Source: Haladaptatus pallidirubidus (GTDB lineage Archaea > Halobacteriota > Halobacteria > Halobacteriales > Haladaptataceae). From it: DNA of 64,000 nucleotides. The position numbers and the translations under genes are program-made. Below are positions 1 to 8,014 of the stretch, piece after piece. The stretch lies in assembly GCF_020700235.1 (NCBI RefSeq), contig NZ_CP085304.1, positions 1-64,000 on the forward strand, in the 5' to 3' direction. The notes beneath the pieces are model-generated. The model worked only from the letters and a program-made list of their open reading frames with translations. It was not told the DNA's origin and ran no database searches. How positions within the stretch are numbered: the stretch's first letter is position 1; each line of letters opens with the position of its first letter.

Positions 1-47
1 TGTTGAGTCCGTTCTGACATTTTTGATTCTCAGCTTATGAGTCTCGT

Positions 48-293
48 ACGATGTTTACGATTCGTGCGAATCGTTGAATTCGCTGAAACAGCCTTGTTTC
101 TCAGCTTGTAAACTGGCGAAGCAAGACCTTGCACAGTAGACTTTGCGCGATGTTTGCAATTTGTGCGATTCGTACAGTTCGCACATAACGTTTATACAAT
201 TACCAAGAGATGATTGGAGCAGAGGCACTCGCGAAGTTTACGAAGTTCGAGATTCGTAGAATGTTAACGATTCGTTCGATTCGTAAAGTTCGC
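48..293. repeat. Three spaced direct repeats upstream of parA-like gene
   Basis: Three imperfect copies of about 36 bp lie at 48-83, 147-182 and 257-293. Each reads roughly CGATGTTtaCGATTyGTGCG followed by ATTCGTanAGTTCGC, and starts are 99-110 bp apart. The last copy ends 19 bp before the ATG of the ParA-like gene. Spaced iterons directly before a parA gene are typical of a centromere (parS-like) or an autoregulatory operator; that role is inferred. Confidence 0.7.
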
Positions 294-312
294 AGAGCAC
301 AGGAGATCAACT

Positions 313-1194
313 ATGGCAAATAAACACAACAGCAGAGAACCGCGCGCCGTTTCTGTTGGCGTGCTCAAAGGTGGGTTCGGAAAGACAACAACAGCAATTA
401 ATCTTGCACGCGAGTTAGCTCATCGAAACGACTCAGCTCTCATCGTCGACCTTGACGACAACGGTCACATGAGTCAAAACCTCGGGTTCACGGAGCAGTA
501 TAGTGTCGAAGAGAATCATGCCGAAGCCGTTCTCATTAGCGGTGAAGAGCCAACACAATATATTCAAACAGTAACCCATGGACTCGATATTTTCCCCGCC
601 CACGTGCAGCTCGAAGACGTCCAGAGTGGCCTAAAGGAGGCAACGATGGGAACGACACGACTCAAGGAGAATCTCATCGATCCGCTACTCGGTGACGAGT
701 ACGAGTACATTGTAGTCGACTGCCCAGCGAATCGCGGGAAGTTGAACGACAACGCCATGTACGCAACAGGGAACATCATCATCCCCCTTCGCGCAGAGAG
801 CGGATACGAAAGTGGGCTCTCCAGTACCGTTCAACGGCTTGTGCAAGAAGCACGGCAGTACTTCGAGTTAAACATCCTCGCAATCACACCCACAGACTTA
901 CAAGATCGTATCGACCAGGACACGCGCGACCGTTCGCTCCTCAAGGAAATCAACAGTCGGGATGGTGTATCGAAGCTCGTGCCGAACTATGCACGAGTGA
1001 CTGACGCTGATTGGGAAGCAATCGATAGGGGGAAGAAAAACGGGGATCTTCCGGGAATTCGACACCGAGCGGCGATCGACCGCGCGCACGATGAAGGTGT
1101 TCCACTTCGAGATTACGATGAGACATGCGACCAGCTCGAAGCCTACGACGAACTTGCCCAAATCGTCGAGCGCGGGGAGGTGGTGCACGAATGA
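313..1194 (+). CDS. ParA/Soj-like partition ATPase
   Basis: 293-residue deviant-Walker P-loop ATPase of the ParA/MinD/SIMIBI class. The N-terminus carries KGGFGKTTT (about residues 19-27), the Walker A motif with the signature lysine. LIVDLDDNGHMSQNLG follows as the A-prime/switch I region, and EYIVVDCPANRG (about 136-147) is Walker B. Such proteins drive plasmid segregation by ATP-dependent polymerisation or gradient formation together with a DNA-binding partner. The next gene overlaps by the ATGA tetranucleotide, so the two are translationally coupled, and the direct repeats upstream are the probable centromere. The family call is firm; the segregation role is inferred from context. Confidence 0.9.
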   Translation: MANKHNSREPRAVSVGVLKGGFGKTTTAINLARELAHRNDSALIVDLDDNGHMSQNLGFTEQYSVEENHAEAVLISGEEPTQYIQTVTHGLDIFPAHVQLEDVQSGLKEATMGTTRLKENLIDPLLGDEYEYIVVDCPANRGKLNDNAMYATGNIIIPLRAESGYESGLSSTVQRLVQEARQYFELNILAITPTDLQDRIDQDTRDRSLLKEINSRDGVSKLVPNYARVTDADWEAIDRGKKNGDLPGIRHRAAIDRAHDEGVPLRDYDETCDQLEAYDELAQIVERGEVVHE

Positions 1195-1574
1195 CAGCCT
1201 TTGATGATCTCGAAAATGCAATCAACGAGGAAGAGAAGACGCCAACATCGGACAGTTCGTCCGAGTCTGGAGATTCGAGCGAATCGCAAACATCGAGCGA
1301 ATCGCAAACATCGGAAGAGCCAAAAGATCCACGAAAGACGCCTGCATTCAAGTTTTCCCCAGATCTACGGCGGAGTATCTATGCACGCGAAGAATCGTGG
1401 CAAGAGTTCGAGGATGCATGTGATCTGGAGGTAACACGAGAGTTGCGGGACGCAGGCGTTCGGAATCACGAGAGTCGTGAGGTTCACGATGCAATGGTTC
1501 GGTTGGCGGCGAAAAATCCTGAAGAGATGGCACAGTTAATCCTTGGCGCACGTGGTATTGACGAAGAACAGTAG
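1191..1574 (+). CDS. Small partner protein of ParA (putative centromere binder)
   Basis: 127 residues. The start is ATG 1191, overlapping the parA stop; an in-frame upstream extension would lie inside parA. Residues 15-45 are a Ser/Glu/Thr-rich low-complexity linker (SESGDSSESQTSSESQ). The C-terminal 70 residues are predicted helical (KFSPDLRRSIYAREESW, then a helix around residues 100-118). No classical ParB/Spo0J domain is visible. Position and size match the small haloarchaeal ParB analogues that follow parA; a comparable partner of 120 aa follows the second parA at 40341. The function is inferred from position only. Confidence 0.65.
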   Translation: MTAFDDLENAINEEEKTPTSDSSSESGDSSESQTSSESQTSEEPKDPRKTPAFKFSPDLRRSIYAREESWQEFEDACDLEVTRELRDAGVRNHESREVHDAMVRLAAKNPEEMAQLILGARGIDEEQ

Positions 1575-2153
1575 CTAGGGGAGTGCTTCAGCACACTCCA
1601 AAAGATCGTCCTCAGCCTGCCAGATACACAGGCGGCCTGCATCGTTTAGCATGTCAAAGATTGCAGTCTGCATTCCACTATATGGCTTCTCAAGATTGAC
1701 GTTCGTATCCACCTCATCAGGATCTATGCCGGAATAGTCACGCTTGAAAACACGTGACTTTGTGAAATATGCCTCCAAAGCAGTGAAGTATCCTTGCTCG
1801 ACGAGAAAACCGCCACGATCGTGCTCGGTTACACCTACAAGATAATCAGTATAATCCGCAAGAAGTCGGAATTTGACGTACGTGTTGACCCATTCGCTTT
1901 GGATATCCACCATTAGAAATGCGTAGGTATCGGTTCGCCGATTGAGACGGTCTTTGACCAGTTGAAGCCGATATATTTCCGGTCGACCGTAGCTACCGAG
2001 AACGAAATAAGCGGACTTGTTTGTGAAAATGGGCGAGAGTTCTGCAACGCTGTGTTTGAGCTCTTCATATTCCTGGGGAGTGAGCGAAGTGTCGTGGAGA
2101 TGTTCTTCGGCCTTCTCAGCGATATCTTCTAAAGTTGGTTCATCCATGCTCAT
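1575..2153 (-). CDS. Conserved hypothetical protein
   Basis: 192-residue acidic protein, ATG at 2153, converging on the par cassette with its stop abutting the previous stop codon. The middle reads SAYFVLGSYGRPEIYRLQLV then KDRLNRRTDTYAFLMVDI, a strand-loop-helix-strand pattern that could be the start of a Rossmann-like fold. The rest is mixed alpha/beta with a conserved-looking EKPYSGMQ segment. I do not recognise the family. Its position next to a partition cassette is typical of plasmid accessory genes. Confidence 0.55.
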   Translation of the reverse strand: MSMDEPTLEDIAEKAEEHLHDTSLTPQEYEELKHSVAELSPIFTNKSAYFVLGSYGRPEIYRLQLVKDRLNRRTDTYAFLMVDIQSEWVNTYVKFRLLADYTDYLVGVTEHDRGGFLVEQGYFTALEAYFTKSRVFKRDYSGIDPDEVDTNVNLEKPYSGMQTAIFDMLNDAGRLCIWQAEDDLLECAEALP

Positions 2154-2272
2154 TGTTTTTGTACTCTCGATCGCAGTGTATCAATGTAGCGACTTCATCA
2201 GCAACCACATCGTAATGGACCGATTCGTGTTTTGGCGAAACGCTTTTGCACGCACTACTCGAAGAAACAAGT

Positions 2273-2683
2273 ATGAGCACGTCTGGCCACACGTCGTCTG
2301 ACATCGACACCGTTCGGAAACGATTGAGCGTTATCACCCAAGAAACGCGATTTTCGCTTATTCAAGACATCCTTGGGCATCCATCACAGCTTCCGACGCT
2401 GAAGGAACTGGACTACGTAAATCCAAGTAAAAGCCAGACGACGATTCGTCAACATCTTCAACAACTCGTCGATGTGGGAATCCTGGAAGAGGTTTTCCTC
2501 CCCGACGAGCAACGACAGAACAATCTCCCGTACAAGTTCTATGGAATTAGTGACGAGGGACGAGTGTTCCTCGACGAACACGGGTTGCTGCGTGCCGAAG
2601 AAACATTGCAGACGATCTATGCCCGAGTGGAAAAAACCGACGCGATTAAACGGTACCAGACTGCACCTCGCCCTGATCAGTGA
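2273..2683 (+). CDS. Winged-helix (ArsR/MarR-like) transcriptional regulator
   Basis: 136 residues from ATG 2273; an upstream ATG at 2246 would add nine poorly supported residues. The sequence DTVRKRLSVITQETRFSLIQ followed by LGHPSQLPTLKELDYVNPSK and TTIRQHLQQLVDVGILEE is a standard helix-turn-helix plus recognition helix. YKFYGISDEGRVFLDEHGLL forms the wing and following helix. This is the common haloarchaeal ArsR-like winged-helix architecture. The gene stops at 2683, exactly where an orphan TnpB-element end begins, so its 3' end may have been reshaped by an insertion. Confidence 0.7.
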   Translation: MSTSGHTSSDIDTVRKRLSVITQETRFSLIQDILGHPSQLPTLKELDYVNPSKSQTTIRQHLQQLVDVGILEEVFLPDEQRQNNLPYKFYGISDEGRVFLDEHGLLRAEETLQTIYARVEKTDAIKRYQTAPRPDQ

Positions 2684-2733
2684 TTACGGAGATTCGAGGA
2701 GAAAGCCCCGTTCTTTAGGGCGAGGATTCCTCA
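2683..2733 (+). repeat. Orphan right end of an IS1341/TnpB-type element
   Basis: The stretch GAGGAGAAAGCCCCG, TTCTTTAGGGCGAGGA matches the inverse of 63063-63116 over about 50 bp. It has the look of the tnpB 3'-terminal stem (reprogrammable RNA scaffold end) common in haloarchaeal IS1341 elements. No tnpB reading frame lies next to it. Confidence 0.6.
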
Positions 2734-2925
2734 AAGGGGATATTGCGGTTGCACGTTTCCTCGGTTCGCAAGGACGCTTTCGCGTAGAACGTCAGCGGTA
2801 GCTACCGAATTATGACCGAGGGCGTGCATTACAGTGCGTGGAGCCGTGTCAAAGCGGCCTATAGATTCACCCACAGAGTGCCAGCAGCAATCAGCTAGAG
2901 AAGAAAACCAATCAAGGAGTCGTAG

Positions 2926-2946
2926 AGTTAGTATATTATACTAGCT
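2926..2946. repeat. Near-perfect palindrome AGTTAGTATA-T-TATACTAGCT
   Basis: The two 10-bp arms match at 9 of 10 positions around a central T. It is the same motif as the perfect palindrome at 44284 and the weaker one at 8361. It lies between the HTH gene and the 3' end of the Orc-like membrane gene. Confidence 0.5.
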
Positions 2947-3009
2947 ACATTCTCACCCTCCTAATACGGTGCGAGACACACGAGTTGCCGTTGCAGTATA
3001 TTCAGAATG

Positions 3010-4548
3010 TTACGAGTCGTCGAGAAGTCCCTGCTGAGTTGCCCGATTACGGAGTACTGATAGGTCGAGTTCTTGAGTCACTAACAAATTTTCAAGTGTG
3101 TTCAACGCCGCCTCAAGCGGGACATCGAGTCGATACTCGTAGTATATACCTCCCCCTCGCCCTTCATTTCGTTTGTTACGGAGGAGAATACCAAGCATTG
3201 AAAGCTCGGCGTGGTTATGGAATGCACGGCCACCGAGGGAATCACCCCCTGCGATATCTGCGAGCTCGGAATAGCGGTCGAAGAGTGGTTGTTTGGTCGC
3301 AGGAATCATCTTTGGATTGTTGATTGTCATTGAAACAACTGCAAAGAGAACTAAATGGCCGTGCGAAGTGAGATTTTGCATACTTTCTTCGATTCGCTGT
3401 TTTTCGAGAAGTTTTCTGGCTTCACGAACATGCGATTCACTAACGGTAGCATCGCCTTGCCGTCGCGCAAAATCACCTGCTTCAAGTAAAAGATCCAGTG
3501 CTTGTCGAGCACTACCTTTATCTTGGGCTGCATATGCACTACAGAGTTCGAGAACACCCCCGCCTAAGACATCAGGTTTAAATGCCAGCTCAGAACGTCG
3601 TGAGAGGATATTTTTAAGCTCAGTAGCATTATACGGTGAGAAATGGATTTCCCGTTCACAGAGGGTATCTTCAACTTGTGGGTCAATCTTTTTAATTACT
3701 TTAGCCCGGTCTTCTTTATTCTCCTGTGCCCTATACATCCACATATCGTAATCCTTCAATCTGGGCAAATCTGTCTCGTATGCTCCGAGGTAAATCTCCT
3801 CTTCAGAGCCTGTAGTAGCAGTATATTTCAGTATGAACGCAATCTCAACATCTTTAACGCCTGCCTCTTCCAAATCTTCAAGAGCAGTGTGAAGAAACAC
3901 TGGTCGCCTTTCCTGCTTAAACTTGAACCAGCCTCTCTCTATTTGATTGACTTTCGGATCTGCCTTGAATTCGGTTGTCTTGTCTTCTGTTTGCGCTAAT
4001 GCCCCACCTTCATCGGAGTGCCACCAAGTCGCATCACTTGTTCGTCGTAGTGGTGACAGGCAGGAACGATAGTCGTAATCCAAGTCCTTGGTCGGTTCAT
4101 AGGAAATTTCAGTCCATATACAAAGGTCACGCGCCGTGGAATTTCCGGAATTAGAGAGGCTGAGAAACAAACGGTTTGCTTCATCCTGATCTGGATCGTC
4201 GCCAAGTTTTGTTCTGTCAGCGCCCCACTCTCGGTTAGAGACTCCCAGGATAGGAGTATATCCTGCTTTCATCAGATTGACCTGCCGGTTCATAATGGTC
4301 CTCTGGATTCTCTGATTCTGATACTGCATCATGTATGCGAACAGGAGTAGTCCAGACAGAATCACCGTCAATGCGGATTGGTTATCTTTAGCGAATGATA
4401 ACGATGGTTGGATAATATATGAGCTATCGAATAGTGCTTTGTCAGCGATGACAGCAGCTGTAATCGTAATAGCGATGAGCGGGAGTAAGTAGTATCCGAT
4501 GAACGCCGACACGGTCTTGAGTAACCCGTTGTCGTCGTCATTCATCAT
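3010..4548 (-). CDS. Membrane protein fused to Orc1/Cdc6 lid and winged-helix domains
   Basis: 512 residues. Residues 14-36 and 58-76 are hydrophobic transmembrane segments. Residues 85-290 form a soluble alpha/beta region with no family I recognise. From about residue 292 (nt 3675) the sequence becomes Orc1/Cdc6-like: VEDTLCEREIHFSPYNATEL, the sensor-2 region GSARQALDLL (345-354), the helix SESHVREARKLLE, and a C-terminal winged helix ending EYRLDVPLEAALNTLE. The equivalent segments in the complete Orc genes at 35246 and 37762 align without gaps up to the wing. Walker A, Walker B and sensor 1 are absent, replaced by the membrane module. The frame is open throughout. It may be a membrane-tethered origin-binding factor, or a recombination chimera that still translates. 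Confidence 0.75.
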   Translation of the reverse strand: MMNDDDNGLLKTVSAFIGYYLLPLIAITITAAVIADKALFDSSYIIQPSLSFAKDNQSALTVILSGLLLFAYMMQYQNQRIQRTIMNRQVNLMKAGYTPILGVSNREWGADRTKLGDDPDQDEANRLFLSLSNSGNSTARDLCIWTEISYEPTKDLDYDYRSCLSPLRRTSDATWWHSDEGGALAQTEDKTTEFKADPKVNQIERGWFKFKQERRPVFLHTALEDLEEAGVKDVEIAFILKYTATTGSEEEIYLGAYETDLPRLKDYDMWMYRAQENKEDRAKVIKKIDPQVEDTLCEREIHFSPYNATELKNILSRRSELAFKPDVLGGGVLELCSAYAAQDKGSARQALDLLLEAGDFARRQGDATVSESHVREARKLLEKQRIEESMQNLTSHGHLVLFAVVSMTINNPKMIPATKQPLFDRYSELADIAGGDSLGGRAFHNHAELSMLGILLRNKRNEGRGGGIYYEYRLDVPLEAALNTLENLLVTQELDLSVLRNRATQQGLLDDS

Positions 4549-4621
4549 GGGAATAGTATTCTACCAATAACCTTGATTGCTCAACTATCTTTCGAATTTA
4601 AGTGAATATATTGACCGTACT

Positions 4622-4845
4622 CTTTGAACAACGATGATGCGCTCACGAAGGCTGAGTTTGCCGATGAAACCTTGCTCCCCCCACGGACGGTTCATTACGC
4701 ACTCACTCGACTCGAAGACCACGATCTCGTCGGCTCACGCTTCTCATTTGCCGATGCACGAAAACGTTGCTATTCTCTTACCTTCGACGAATTAAGTACA
4801 ATAGATGTGAAATGTGATGGCTATATGCAATTAAATCAAACTTAA
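4622..4845 (+). pseudogene. 5'-truncated plasmid-type HTH gene
   Basis: The frame reads NNDDALTKAEFADETLLPPR then TVHYALTRLEDHDLV and continues to a stop at 4845. It is the homologue of the gene at 7799, which has the missing N-terminal half but lacks this C-terminal half. The only possible start is TTG at 4624, inside the helix-turn-helix, so the gene is truncated. The homology breakpoint falls near 4622. Confidence 0.6.
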
Positions 4846-4891
4846 GCTGAAAACAGAGACGCGAAAAGCCGACAATCGCTAACTTAGGTAC

Positions 4892-5143
4892 CTATTGTAC
4901 CCATTCCCCAGGAAGCCACCAGATAACCACCCGTGGACTCAACTTCCCGCGCTCGACTTCACCACCCTCATGTAACTCCTCAAGCCGTCGATGCGCCGAG
5001 GGGCGCTCGATCTCAAGCACATCCGCCACCCACCGAGCGGTCACTGCCGGAAACTCCGACTCGCGCATCGCCATCAGAATATCGTCGTCAGTCGTTTCCT
5101 CTGCAAATTGACCACTCGTATCGCGCTCTCGATCGTCTGTCAT
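4892..5143 (-). CDS. Small winged-helix DNA-binding protein
   Basis: 83 residues from ATG 5143 (MTDDRERDTSGQFAEETTDD). The opening E/D-R-E-R-D-x-S-G-x-F/Y pattern is the usual start of this haloarchaeal plasmid HTH family, so I prefer this ATG to the in-frame ones at 5197, 5170 and 5152. FPAVTARWVADVLEIERPSA and HRRLEELHEGGEVERGK form the helix-turn-helix and wing. A TATA-like GTTTAAG lies about 30 bp upstream, as expected for a leaderless transcript. Divergent from the SWIM gene; twin operator-like repeats lie between them, so autoregulation is likely. Confidence 0.65.
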   Translation of the reverse strand: MTDDRERDTSGQFAEETTDDDILMAMRESEFPAVTARWVADVLEIERPSAHRRLEELHEGGEVERGKLSPRVVIWWLPGEWVQ

Positions 5144-5182
5144 CGTAACCATCAGTTCACTATCCACCATCTTAAACCCATG

Positions 5183-5237
5183 CACTACATAGTACATCGG
5201 TAGTTTTAATACCCCATACTACATAGTACTTGGTAGG
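5183..5237. promoter_or_regulatory. Twin operator-like repeats in divergent promoter region
   Basis: Two copies of ACTACATAGTAC (extended to about 20 bp, 16 of 20 identical) lie 34 bp apart, at 5184-5203 and 5218-5237. Each core is close to palindromic (ACTA-CA-TAGT). A T-rich element GTTTTAAT lies between them. They sit between a winged-helix gene and the divergent SWIM gene, fitting a repressor operator. Confidence 0.55.
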
Positions 5238-5268
5238 AAGAGCGGTGCCCTTGGGTGTGTGGAAACGC

Positions 5269-5290
5269 GCCGGGTGCTTGAACACCCGGC
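5269..5290 (+). promoter_or_regulatory. Leader hairpin before SWIM gene
   Basis: GCCGGGTG-CTTGAA-CACCCGGC forms a perfect 8-bp stem with a 6-nt loop, ending 31 nt before the proposed ATG at 5322. It could be a transcribed leader structure; no known riboswitch is recognised. Confidence 0.4.
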
Positions 5291-5321
5291 ACCGGTCTTC
5301 CGAAATAGATCCCAGAAGACC

Positions 5322-5711
5322 ATGAGTACAAAGCAATCCGCAGCCCTTGAAGCTGCCGAGACGGCACAGAAACGCGCACAGGCCGAACAATTTTCCTTCG
5401 ACATCGATGCCCCCGGACTCATCGAAGTCACCAACGAGAGCCACGAGAACCCCGCAAACCACCAGTACACTGTCTCCATCGACAACGTAACTGAGGAATT
5501 GATGGCCTGCACGTGCCCACACCACGTCCACTGCAATGCCTTCTGCAAGCACATGGCCGCCGTCGAAAACGCAACCGACGACGGAATACTCGACGCCTTC
5601 CCGTCCGAGGACGAAGACGATGCCGACCCCGAAGACTGCGACTGTGACGGTCTCAGTGGTTTCCCGTGCTGGCCGTGTGTGAGGACGGGACGGAAGGAAC
5701 TGCCGAACTAA
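5322..5711 (+). CDS. SWIM zinc-finger protein
   Basis: 129 residues from ATG 5322 (MSTKQSAALEAAETAQKRAQ). The motif C-x-C-P-x-x-x-H-C-x-x-F-C-K-H (CTCPHHVHCNAFCKHM, about residues 62-77) is a SWIM-type zinc-binding site, known to bind DNA or protein partners. A Cys-rich acidic tail follows (EDCDCDGLSGFPCWPC). Proteins with this layout are common in haloarchaea and often plasmid-borne. An in-frame upstream extension to 5259 exists but would place the leader hairpin inside the coding region. Confidence 0.75.
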   Translation: MSTKQSAALEAAETAQKRAQAEQFSFDIDAPGLIEVTNESHENPANHQYTVSIDNVTEELMACTCPHHVHCNAFCKHMAAVENATDDGILDAFPSEDEDDADPEDCDCDGLSGFPCWPCVRTGRKELPN

Positions 5712-5943
5712 CCACCGCTTCAGCCCTTTTCCATGGCACGCCAATCAACAGGCCTGGCATAGGAGTGTCCACGCCTCCGGAAGCGTGACAAATATCGAAG
5801 CAATTCATTCACACCGGAAAATCCACGTTCTGTGGACACTTTTTCGGCGTATCTCACTCCTTCACTGAAAACACCGTGAGAAAGGATGTTCCATACTACC
5901 CTCATATCCCTATCTACCTCAAACGCGAAACGGTATCACTCTG

Positions 5944-6915
5944 TTATTTTTTCGTATCGGCTGAAGCCGGTTCATCGACATCAACCGCGACGGGTTGGCG
6001 GACGAGGTTCCCCCACTCAGTCCACGACCCGTCGTAGTTCGTGACATTCCAGCCGAGCAGTTCGTGGAGTGCAAACCATGTAATCGATGACCGCTCACCG
6101 ATACGGCAGTACGATATTATTTCGGCATCTCCCTGAATATCTCGCTCGGCATACACCGAGCGCAAATCGTCACTATTCTTGAATCGTCCCTCGTCGTCGA
6201 GATTTTCCTTCCACGTGATGTTCGTCGCACCAGGGATATGTCCCGCCCGGCGGGCTGTTTCTTTGCTCCCTTCGGGAGCGATCTTTTCACCACGATACTC
6301 GGCCTCTGAACGCACGTCGATCAATGGAATCTCAGGATCGTCACTGGTCTCCGCGCGACCTTCGGGAGAGGACTCGCCGTCGATCGCGGCGACTTCTTCA
6401 ACGCGGTCACGGTATGCTCGGAGTTCCTCATTAGGGCCTGCCGACTCGTACTCTCGTGTGGTGAAGTCGGGCTCTTCGTCGGTCGTTGGATACTCGTTGT
6501 CGAACCAGTAGGGACGCCCACCATCAAGGAGCCGGACGTCGTCGTGGCCGTAGTATTTGAACTGCCAGTAGGTGTAGGCGGCCCACTGGTTAGCCTCGTC
6601 GCCGTAGATGACGACTGTCGTATCTTCCGTGATCCCTGCATTCTGCATTATCTCCTCGAACTCCGCTCGTTTTAGAATATCGCGTTCGATGGAATCTTGG
6701 AGATGAGATCCCCAGCGGAAGCCGACAGCACCCGGAATGTGTCCCTGGGCGTAGGACTCCTCGTACTTGATATCGGCTTCGACGAGTCGGCAGTCGGGAT
6801 CGTCCGACTGAAACGCGTCAAGGTGTTTGTGAAGCCAGTCCGGAGATACGAGGGCATTGGTGCCACTCTCGTACTTCTCGTCGATCTCGGAGTCGGAGAG
6901 TTCGGCATCGCTCAT
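5944..6915 (-). CDS. Thiosulfate/3-mercaptopyruvate sulfurtransferase (tandem rhodanese)
   Basis: 323 residues from ATG 6915. Two rhodanese domains are visible. The N-terminal inactive one has PDCRLVEADIKYEESYAQGH then IPGAVGF. The C-terminal catalytic one has IPLIDVRSEAEYRGE, AGHIPGATNITW, and the active-site loop YCRIGERSS, whose Cys carries the persulfide. ASxxxY-type WTEWGNLVRQPV closes the fold. It transfers sulfur from thiosulfate or mercaptopyruvate to cyanide or thiol acceptors in the cytoplasm. Length is normal for the family. A 26-residue N-terminal extension to 6993 is open but starts atypically. Confidence 0.9.
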   Translation of the reverse strand: MSDAELSDSEIDEKYESGTNALVSPDWLHKHLDAFQSDDPDCRLVEADIKYEESYAQGHIPGAVGFRWGSHLQDSIERDILKRAEFEEIMQNAGITEDTTVVIYGDEANQWAAYTYWQFKYYGHDDVRLLDGGRPYWFDNEYPTTDEEPDFTTREYESAGPNEELRAYRDRVEEVAAIDGESSPEGRAETSDDPEIPLIDVRSEAEYRGEKIAPEGSKETARRAGHIPGATNITWKENLDDEGRFKNSDDLRSVYAERDIQGDAEIISYCRIGERSSITWFALHELLGWNVTNYDGSWTEWGNLVRQPVAVDVDEPASADTKK

Positions 6916-7606
6916 GGAAGTAATGTTTAATCCACTCCTGGTGTAACGATTGGGGCTGCATATGTCGGGTGCCCGGGATAGCGGATTGTCCATACCATCA
7001 GACGGATCGTTTTAGTTGAAGCAGCTATAGCGACACTGCAAGACAACAAATGACTACGAACTTACCCACCTGCGAATTACTGTGGTGGAGATAGCTCACC
7101 TAACTAGATCGACTACATCCAATTCGTACTCACTGCCAATAGTGTCTTTTGCAATCTCTTGGATGGAAATCCCGGCCCGGAAATCGACTCCAGAGGCATG
7201 ACAGCGGGATCACGCCCCCATGTGGGCCGGATTGAGAGATGTTGCGGGTTGGGTGGTAGTAGGGTAGCCGTTGTGAGCTGCGTTCACAGCTTTCCTGTCG
7301 ACGGATAATGTGCCTCTGACTTCGCTTCGACAGGTGTGGTGGCCGAGTCTCCTCGAGCCAATTTGACCAATGAACGCACCGGAAAAAGATATTCTGACCA
7401 GTCTCTCAAAATCAAACTACAACAGTGATCCTCTGCGGTGCCAACCGATAAAAACCGCATAGGTCGACCAACGTGGCCACCCAAACAACTCCGCACTCTC
7501 ACTCGACACAAGAGGTTTAACTGACCGCTCCCGACACAACGCCATTGCTTAGCGCTCTCCTACAATTAGTAACTCACTTATTCTGACCGCCGTAATCGCC
7601 AGATGG
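6916..7606. other. Long non-coding stretch before tRNA
   Basis: About 690 bp without a convincing reading frame on either strand; short open frames here have non-haloarchaeal composition. Apart from the promoter of the sulfurtransferase and sequence leading into the tRNA gene, I see nothing specific. Confidence 0.5.
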
Positions 7607-7691
7607 GCGAGGGTTGCCAAGCCAGGCCAACGGCGGTGGGCTTAAGACCCGCTCGTGTAGACGTCCATGGGTTCGAATCCCATCCCTCGCA
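7607..7691 (+). tRNA. tRNA-Leu (anticodon UAA)
   Basis: Full class II cloverleaf without intron. Acceptor GCGAGGG pairs with CCCTCGC (7684-7690), with discriminator A at 7691. The D-arm is GCC..GGC. The anticodon stem GTGGG/CCCGC holds loop CTTAAGA, giving anticodon TAA (reads UUA). A long variable arm is present, and the T-arm ATGGG-TTCGAAT-CCCAT is canonical. CCA is not encoded. A lone tRNA gene in a plasmid-like setting may be a translation aid for UUA codons or mark a former integration site. Confidence 0.95.
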
Positions 7692-7798
7692 TTCCATTCA
7701 CACTCAACCCGAGTCATCCTTAAGAGAGCAGTTTCAACCCGACAGACGTCTCTGCTATATCAATAGTGCCTTGACTAACTAGCCACATTTGGCGACCA

Positions 7799-8014
7799 AT
7801 GCAACAATCTACCTCTACTCCAGACGACACTGCCGATCCAGAAACAACCCCACTGACTGACGTGCTGGCCGATCTCACTCCAAGTGCAAAACTGGTTGTA
7901 AAAACACTCGAATACAATGACGATGCGCTGACACAGAGTGAACTCGCCGACAAATCCCGCCTCCCAGCCCGGACGGTTCGCTACGCACTCACACATGACG
8001 ACGCCGCTGTCTAA
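7799..8014 (+). pseudogene. 3'-truncated plasmid-type HTH gene
   Basis: MQQSTSTPDDTADPETTPLT opens the frame, followed by LTPSAKLVVKTLEYNDDALT and SELADKSRLPARTVRYALT, a helix-turn-helix. The frame then runs into unrelated sequence (HDDAAV, stop). The missing continuation is what survives at 4622-4845, so the two fragments are complementary remains of one family. The breakpoint near 7995 coincides with the 3' end of the small membrane gene on the other strand. Confidence 0.6.

Noticed and set aside
5720..5905. 61-codon frame between the SWIM and sulfurtransferase genes
   Set aside because: Basic, no recognisable motif, and no support beyond being open.
7284..7511. 75-codon frame on the - strand before the tRNA
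   Set aside because: Cys- and Arg-containing random-looking translation in DNA with no coding signature.
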